Positions 58,435 to 64,000 of a stretch of 64,000 bases of DNA are shown here, in pieces. How positions within the stretch are numbered: the first letter of the stretch is position 1; each line of letters opens with the position of its first letter. The notes beneath the pieces were generated by a model, which was given only the letters and a program-made list of their open reading frames with translations, was not told the DNA's origin and ran no database searches. The position numbers and the translations under genes were made by a program. Source of the stretch: Nitrosovibrio sp. Nv6 (GTDB lineage: Bacteria; Pseudomonadota; Gammaproteobacteria; Burkholderiales; Nitrosomonadaceae); the NCBI RefSeq assembly GCF_900110495.1, contig NZ_FODX01000002.1, positions 186,001 to 250,000 of the forward strand, read 5' to 3'.

Positions 58435-60978
58435 CTATATTTTACCAGACAGCGCTTTTTTTGATGACAACGTCCTGGTTTTTGGTTTCGTAACCCTTGT
58501 TTCATTTGTAGCTGCCGTTGTTTTTGACTTTGTATTTCTTGGTTCAAACTCGAATCCCACTTTTCCGTCCGGACCTGCAACCAGATAAGCCGAAAATGGC
58601 CTGCCTTTCTTGGAAATGAACTTTGACAGCAGATCGGTTTTACCAGTGTGCAACAGCTTGACGACTTGTTCACGTTCAATGGGACGCGAGAGAATTATTT
58701 TCCCTATCTTGAAGCTGCACGTGCGCAGCGAACCCAGCGCTTTCTCACATGCGTAGCTCATCCCGTGGTCGAATACCCTGCTCCCGCAACGGGGGCATTT
58801 TCCCAGCGGTTCCTGATCGGAAAAATCAATCTCTTCCGCATCTTCTTCGCTATCGCCGCCAAAATCGAATTTCATTTCAAACTCGTCGGTAAGTTTGACA
58901 TTGGCGTTGAACAGGCGTCCCATCTTGCTGCGAAACCCCTGTAGCGGGCCCACCTCGCGCTGGGTGATCAGCTGTTCCATTTCCGACGTTTCAAATTGCC
59001 GCCCGGCAAGGATTTTCCATAATGCAAAGTCGCATTTCTGGCACTGGAATTTCTTGTAAGTTTCCTGCACCACACCGCCGCATTTCGGGCAGGGAGACTT
59101 GAGCGTTGAAAAATCACCGCTGATGGTTTCACCACGATGGCTTTTTGCCTGCTCCACGATATGGCTGGTCATGCCAGCGATTTCTGCCATGAATTTGTTG
59201 CGTTCGAGTTTTCCCTGCTCGATCTGGCGCAGTTTGAATTCCCAGTCGCCCGTCAGCTCTGGCGAAGTGAGTTCAGGCACCTTCAGTCCGCGCAACAGCG
59301 TAATTAGCGAGAAAGCCTTCGCGGTAGGATGCAATTCCCGACCCACACGCTGAACGTAATTTTCCGACACCAGCCCTTCTATGATCGAGGCGCGGGTTGC
59401 GGGTGTACCCAGTCCCTTTGCACTCATGGCTTCTCGCAGGTCCTCGTCTTCCACAAGTTTACCTGCACCCTCCATGGCGGACAGCAGCGTTGCCTCATTG
59501 AATCGGGCCGGGGGCCGGGTCTGGTTGGCGATGACCTTGACTTCCTCCCCAAGAACCGTCTCTCCTGGCTTTACATGGACTAACGTCGATTCATCTTCTG
59601 CGCCGCTGGCACGCACCTCCTTGCCGTAAACGGCCTGCCAGCCGGGATTTATCATCACCTTGCCTTCAGTTTTGAAAGGCTCATCCTCGACGCGAGTGAT
59701 GCGGGTAGTAACAAGAAATTCAGCGGAAGGATAAAAAATGGCCAGAAAACGCTTGGCGACGAGGTCGTAAAGTTTTGCTTCGGCCTCGTTTAGTGCTTTA
59801 GGCTCAAGAGAAGTCGGAATAATTGCAAAATGATCGGAAATTTTTGCGTTGTTGAATATACGCTTGTTGGGCTTAACCCAGCCTGCTTTAAGGATCTGCC
59901 TGGCAAAAACACCGTAACGGGTACTCTCCAGCGAACCCATGGTGTCTTTAACCGTTGCGATATAGTCTTCCGGCAATGCACGCGAGTCGGTCCGCGGATA
60001 AGTCAGCACCTTATGTTTTTCGTATAACGCCTGAGCCAGCCCAAGCGTTGTTTTGGCGGAAAAACCAAAGCGCCCGTTAGCGTCTCGCTGCAAGCTGGTA
60101 AGATCATACAGTAGCGGGCAGATTTCCGAGGCAGGCTTGCTTTCTTCGCTGACGACACCGGGTTTATCCTGACATTTGGTTCGAATAGCTTCGGCACTTG
60201 CCTGATCCCATAGCCGCTCGGCTTTTTGTTCGGCATCCTTTTTATCTTTGGAAAACTTCTCGTCGAACCAGCGGCCGTTATACTTCCCCGCATTGGCAAC
60301 AAACGTACCGTGCACCTCCCAGTAGCTGCGGGCAACAAATTTCTTGATGACATCTTCCCGCTCAATCAGAATTGCCAACGTGGGCGTTTGTACCCGGCCT
60401 ACGGTGGTCTTGTGGAAACCGCCCTCCTGCGAATTGAATGCAGTCATGGCTCGGGTGCCGTTTATGCCAACCAGCCAGTCGGCTTCGGAGCGGCTTACCG
60501 CTGCTTCCCCCAGCGGCTGCACAGCCTCATCGTCGAGTAATTTAGTAAAACCATCTCGAATTGAAGCTGGCGTCATCGATTGCAGCCAAAGCCGTTTGAC
60601 CGGTTTTTTTGTTCCCACATGACGTGTAATGTACCGAAAGATCAATTCTCCTTCGCGCCCCGCATCACAAGCGTTGATAAGAGCGTCTACATCCTTGCGT
60701 TTGATGAGTTTGGTTAACAGCTTCAGCCGGGACTCGGTTTTCTCGATGGGGTTGAGATCAAAGTGGGGTGGAATTACGGGCAGATTGGCAAAACTCCATT
60801 TTCCGCGTTTGACCTCATACTGTTCAGGCACTGCCAGCTCAAGCAAATGCCCCACAGCGGACGACAGCACGTATTTATCGCTTTCGAAGTAATCTGCGTG
60901 TTTTGCGAACCCGCCCAGGACACGCGCAATGTCTGCGGCGACAGAAGGCTTTTCGGCGATAATCAAAATTTTACCCAT
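58435..60978 (-). CDS. topB: DNA topoisomerase III
   Basis: Type IA topoisomerase that decatenates DNA. The start at 60978 (MGKILIIAEKPSVAADIARVLG) carries the Toprim-domain glutamate; 847 residues. The active-site tyrosine lies in TYPRTDSRALP. Towards the C-terminus are two zinc-ribbon-like cysteine clusters (CPKCGG...CQKC and CPRCGS...C), then a lysine- and threonine-rich tail that probably binds DNA. It is longer than E. coli TopB (653) because of this extension. Next gene upstream on the same strand is dprA. Confidence 0.93.
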   Translation of the reverse strand: MGKILIIAEKPSVAADIARVLGGFAKHADYFESDKYVLSSAVGHLLELAVPEQYEVKRGKWSFANLPVIPPHFDLNPIEKTESRLKLLTKLIKRKDVDALINACDAGREGELIFRYITRHVGTKKPVKRLWLQSMTPASIRDGFTKLLDDEAVQPLGEAAVSRSEADWLVGINGTRAMTAFNSQEGGFHKTTVGRVQTPTLAILIEREDVIKKFVARSYWEVHGTFVANAGKYNGRWFDEKFSKDKKDAEQKAERLWDQASAEAIRTKCQDKPGVVSEESKPASEICPLLYDLTSLQRDANGRFGFSAKTTLGLAQALYEKHKVLTYPRTDSRALPEDYIATVKDTMGSLESTRYGVFARQILKAGWVKPNKRIFNNAKISDHFAIIPTSLEPKALNEAEAKLYDLVAKRFLAIFYPSAEFLVTTRITRVEDEPFKTEGKVMINPGWQAVYGKEVRASGAEDESTLVHVKPGETVLGEEVKVIANQTRPPARFNEATLLSAMEGAGKLVEDEDLREAMSAKGLGTPATRASIIEGLVSENYVQRVGRELHPTAKAFSLITLLRGLKVPELTSPELTGDWEFKLRQIEQGKLERNKFMAEIAGMTSHIVEQAKSHRGETISGDFSTLKSPCPKCGGVVQETYKKFQCQKCDFALWKILAGRQFETSEMEQLITQREVGPLQGFRSKMGRLFNANVKLTDEFEMKFDFGGDSEEDAEEIDFSDQEPLGKCPRCGSRVFDHGMSYACEKALGSLRTCSFKIGKIILSRPIEREQVVKLLHTGKTDLLSKFISKKGRPFSAYLVAGPDGKVGFEFEPRNTKSKTTAATNETRVTKPKTRTLSSKKALSGKI

Positions 60979-61223
60979 GAAACTCCAGTGAGGCTCGAAT
61001 TTCCCGGTAGCTAGTGTACAGGAGAAGAACTTGACTCCGAGCCACCGCAATCCCGGGCGCATGATAATGGAAACTTACCAGACAGGGACAAGTCGCGCCG
61101 CAAATAGTACACCTTGCCATCCGTGCCAGTACACTTTTGGCTAGCGTTGAAATTACCAACGCCAAACATCCCACTATTCAATTGATTTTATTATAGGGAA
61201 CTACTTGGCTACTGGCCGATGCT

Positions 61224-62351
61224 CTACCGAAGCCGCTGGTAGCGCCCGCCGGGGAGACTTGCAACCACTCCATCCAGTTCGAACGCCAACAGCATCGCCG
61301 ATACCGTTTCTATCGTCAAGCCGCTGCGAACGCACAGGGTATCTATATTGGTAATGTCATGGCCGAGATGCCGCAGCAACGGCTCGCCGCCCTGTGGCTC
61401 ATCCTCATCCACATCATGGGCTGCACCACCCGCAGCTCGCCCCCGTTCTAATCCTTCTAATCCTTCCAGTCCCTTTAATTCCTCTGCCAGCTCATCCAGA
61501 ATATCGTCGGCGCTTTCGACCAGTTTTGCCCCTTCCTTGATGAGTGCGTGGCAACCTTTGGATAAAGGCGAATGTATGGATCCGGGGATGGCGAACACCT
61601 CGCGACCCTGTTCCAATGACTGCCTGGCAGTAATGAGCGAGCCGCTCCGCAGCGCGGCCTCCACCACAAGACAGCCGCGGCTCATCCCGCTGATGATGCG
61701 ATTGCGGCGAGGAAAATTGCTGGCGATGGCAGGCGTGCCTAACGGAAATTCGGAAATAAGCATACCCTTTTCCGCCAACTCGTGCGCCAGTTCGCGATTG
61801 CTTGCGGGATAGACGAGATCCAAGCCAGTTCCCACTACTGCAATGCTGGCTGCTCCACCCCGTAAGCCGCCACGGTGAGCCGCCGCATCCACGCCGGACG
61901 CCATGCCACTAGCTATGCACAGTCCCGCATTGCTTGCGGCTTCGGCAAAAGCCTCAGCGTTGGCAAGACCTTGAGGTGTGGCATTGCGGCTACCGACAAT
62001 GGCAAGCGCCGGCGAATTCAGCAGTTCAGGCTTCCCTTTCAGATAAAGAAGAGGGGGAGGATCCGGAATGTTGAGCAGCAGCGCGGGATAATGGGAATCT
62101 GCCAGCGTTACAATCGAATTTGCCGGATCTTTCAGCCACTCAAGCGTAGCGGCAATTCTTTTTTCGTCCGCGCCCTGGACAATATTATGCGCTACCTTCT
62201 TTTTCACCACCCGCTCTAGCGAGGCGATATTAGCGGAAAGAATTTCCCCAGGGTTTCCGAAAGCCACCAGCAATCGTCGTATCGATTCATCACCGAGACC
62301 GTCAATCATGCCAAGGGCCAGCCAGGATTCAATATCCCGCATGGACTTCAT
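61224..62351 (-). CDS. dprA: DNA-processing protein DprA
   Basis: Loads RecA on incoming single-stranded DNA during natural transformation. The 375 residues (or 372 from the second Met) include an N-terminal helical domain, the Rossmann core with VGSRNATPQG and SGMASGVDAAAHRGGL, VVGTGLDLVYPASN, and a C-terminal winged-helix-like domain. Between core and C-terminus lies a short tandem repeat (GLEGLEGLE) encoded by nine-base units near 61450-61480, which could vary in copy number. It is divergent from def-fmt. Confidence 0.94.
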   Translation of the reverse strand: MKSMRDIESWLALGMIDGLGDESIRRLLVAFGNPGEILSANIASLERVVKKKVAHNIVQGADEKRIAATLEWLKDPANSIVTLADSHYPALLLNIPDPPPLLYLKGKPELLNSPALAIVGSRNATPQGLANAEAFAEAASNAGLCIASGMASGVDAAAHRGGLRGGAASIAVVGTGLDLVYPASNRELAHELAEKGMLISEFPLGTPAIASNFPRRNRIISGMSRGCLVVEAALRSGSLITARQSLEQGREVFAIPGSIHSPLSKGCHALIKEGAKLVESADDILDELAEELKGLEGLEGLERGRAAGGAAHDVDEDEPQGGEPLLRHLGHDITNIDTLCVRSGLTIETVSAMLLAFELDGVVASLPGGRYQRLR

Positions 62352-62680
62352 TTAATATTTGCCAGTTGCGCCGTTTTTGCATCGTCATTTACCGAGCCGA
62401 TTGTATTCCCTGGATGTTCGCAGAGCCAATGATTTTTGAATTGATTCCGCGCTTTATTCGCCTGAAGAGAAGATGCGTTATCAACTTCTCTCTTGTGGGT
62501 AAGGGGCGAGCGAGCGGGGGCTGCAAAATGAGCTTGCTGCCGAAATCAGGATATAATGGGGCAAATTCCTGAAAAATACTACGTCAACTACTGGATGCAG
62601 TGTGAATATGGTAACAGCACGGTTTGAACTTTGCAGTTGGATTGTTTGATGCCCAAGCCCACGCATCGCTCACGAATCGT
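62352..62680. other. Divergent dprA-def intergenic region
   Basis: 329 bases without a gene. A perfect TATAAT at 62552-62557 is a possible -10 box for def-fmt, but no good -35 stands 16-18 bases before it. Confidence 0.35.
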
Positions 62681-63184
62681 ATGGCGCTTCTGAAAATATT
62701 GCAGTATCCGGATGAACGACTGCACACTGTAGCGAGCCGAGTATCAGAAGTTAACAGCGAAATTCGGACTCTGGTGCAGAATATGGCGGAAACAATGTAC
62801 GCCGCCCCTGGCGTCGGCCTTGCGGCCACCCAGGTCGATGTCCACCGGCGCGTGATCGTAATCGATATTTCCGATACGCATGACCAGTTGCATGTGTTGA
62901 TCAACCCCGAAATCATCACGCGCAGCGGCGAGTCTGACTATGAAGAAGGATGCCTATCGGTACCCGGAATATTTGGAAAGGTACCGCGTTCGGAACGGGT
63001 CACGGTCGAGGCGCTGGATCAGGACGGAAAACCATACACGCTTGAGGCCGACGGTTTGCTGGCTGTGTGTATTCAACATGAAATGGACCATTTGCTAGGG
63101 AAGGTATTCGTCGAGTACTGGTCCCGGATGAAGCAGTCGCGTATTCAGGCAAAATTTAAAAAGCAGCGGCGAAAGGTAATGTGA
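62681..63184 (+). CDS. def: Peptide deformylase
   Basis: Removes the formyl group from new proteins. The ATG at 62681 ([14 protein letters not shown]) gives 167 residues, the normal length; the frame opens 19 codons earlier. All three family motifs are present: [13 protein letters not shown] with the metal cysteine, and QHEMDH with the metal histidines and catalytic glutamate. It is followed by fmt after 100 bases, the usual pairing. Confidence 0.97.
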   Translation: MALLKILQYPDERLHTVASRVSEVNSEIRTLVQNMAETMYAAPGVGLAATQVDVHRRVIVIDISDTHDQLHVLINPEIITRSGESDYEEGCLSVPGIFGKVPRSERVTVEALDQDGKPYTLEADGLLAVCIQHEMDHLLGKVFVEYWSRMKQSRIQAKFKKQRRKVM

Positions 63185-63284
63185 CATCGATTTTTTTTAC
63201 TGGTGAACGTGCAATCATCAAGGTTCTATGGATTAATAAGCGAAGTAGCTGCGGCATTTCTTCGAATACCTCCGCCTACTTCCC

Positions 63285-64000
63285 ATGAAAATTATTTTTG
63301 CCGGTACGCCGCCATTTGCCGCTCCCGCTCTTGAAGCCCTGGCGGATGCCGGACATGAAATTGCATTGGTGTTGACCCAGCCTGACCGTCGTGCCGGACG
63401 GGGGATGAAATCCACCGCGAGTGTGATCAAGTTACTGGCACAACGATACGGGTTTGCGTTATTACAGCCGCATTCGCTTAAACAGCCCGAGTTGCATGCG
63501 CAACTGGATGCCATCGGCGCGGATGTCATGGTTGTTGCGGCTTACGGACTGATCCTGCCCTCCTCTGTTTTAAGCATTCCAAAGCTCGGCTGCCTCAATA
63601 TACACGCTTCATTGCTGCCGCGATGGCGAGGCGCGGCCCCTATCCCGCGCGCAATCCTGGCGGGCGACAGAGAAACCGGAATTACGATCATGCAAATGGA
63701 TCGAGGTCTGGACACGGGCGCTATCCTATTGCAGCGAAGTATCGCGATCGCACAGGATGATACCGCACAAACTCTGCACGACAAGCTTGCCATGCTGGGA
63801 GCGTATTGCATCGTGGAGGCGCTGACACTTTTGCAGCAGGGGAAAATTTTTGCAATCCCCCAGAATGAAATTACGGCGACATACGCCCCCAAACTCGAAA
63901 AAGATGAAGCTGAAATCGACTGGCGATTGAATGCTGAAAATATCAGCCGCGCGGTGCGGGCTTTTAATCCTCGTCCCGGCGCTTATTCCCGGATAGGCGG
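63285..64000 (+). CDS. fmt: Methionyl-tRNA formyltransferase, N-terminal part (runs off window)
   Basis: Formylates initiator Met-tRNA. The frame from ATG 63285 ([19 protein letters not shown]) is open to the window end, giving about 238 residues of an enzyme near 310. The formyl-transfer motif [16 protein letters not shown] contains the catalytic Asn and His, and [15 protein letters not shown] supplies the aspartate. No stop occurs, so the C-terminal tRNA-binding domain lies outside. Confidence 0.96.
   Translation, partial: MKIIFAGTPPFAAPALEALADAGHEIALVLTQPDRRAGRGMKSTASVIKLLAQRYGFALLQPHSLKQPELHAQLDAIGADVMVVAAYGLILPSSVLSIPKLGCLNIHASLLPRWRGAAPIPRAILAGDRETGITIMQMDRGLDTGAILLQRSIAIAQDDTAQTLHDKLAMLGAYCIVEALTLLQQGKIFAIPQNEITATYAPKLEKDEAEIDWRLNAENISRAVRAFNPRPGAYSRIG

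Overview
The window reads as chromosome of a Gram-negative betaproteobacterium, most likely an ammonia oxidiser of the Nitrosospira type. That placement is inferred from gene order (hfq-hflX-hflK-hflC-hisZ-purA; ilvC-pssA...leuA), from exported proteins with PEP-CTERM tails, and from the porin families; no rRNA or other marker gene is present to prove it. No tRNA, rRNA, CRISPR array, complete insertion sequence or phage was found.

Layout. 1-9.2 kb: the end of ilvC, pssA, then a block of sugar-phosphate enzymes (pgi, transketolase, phosphoglucomutase, zwf). 9.2-15.4 kb: an accessory stretch with two alpha-carbonic-anhydrase-like PEP-CTERM proteins, two small secreted paralogues of unknown function and an outer-membrane barrel protein. 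15.7-30.6 kb: mostly housekeeping genes: leuA, a YihY membrane protein, a TlpA-type thioredoxin, proS, rppH, a di-haem peroxidase, hfq-hflX-hflK-hflC, a DUF2065 protein, hisZ, purA and a GNAT enzyme. 30.7-35.5 kb: two large paralogous porins, the decayed remnant of a third, a four-cysteine HTH regulator and a divergent lipoprotein. 35.5-41.3 kb: ilvA, rpiA, phoU, ppx, corA, followed by a 386-bp element with terminal inverted repeats. 41.7-49.4 kb: a metallo-hydrolase, two glycosyltransferase-type genes and, divergently, a five-gene run built around a CMP-KDO synthetase homologue.

49.4-58.4 kb is the most interesting part. Six genes on the minus strand form one compact run: a GNAT acyltransferase resembling bacterial ceramide synthase, an NTP-transferase-like protein, an LptF/LptG permease pair, a diacylglycerol-kinase-family lipid kinase and a Tam41-like cytidylyltransferase. 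Facing away from them are small membrane-protein genes, a FabF-type ketosynthase and a dedicated acyl carrier protein. Together these look like machinery to make, phosphorylate, CDP-activate and export an unusual, possibly sphingolipid-like, envelope lipid. No serine palmitoyltransferase is in the window, so the pathway is incomplete here.

58.4-64 kb returns to housekeeping: topB, dprA, def and the start of fmt.
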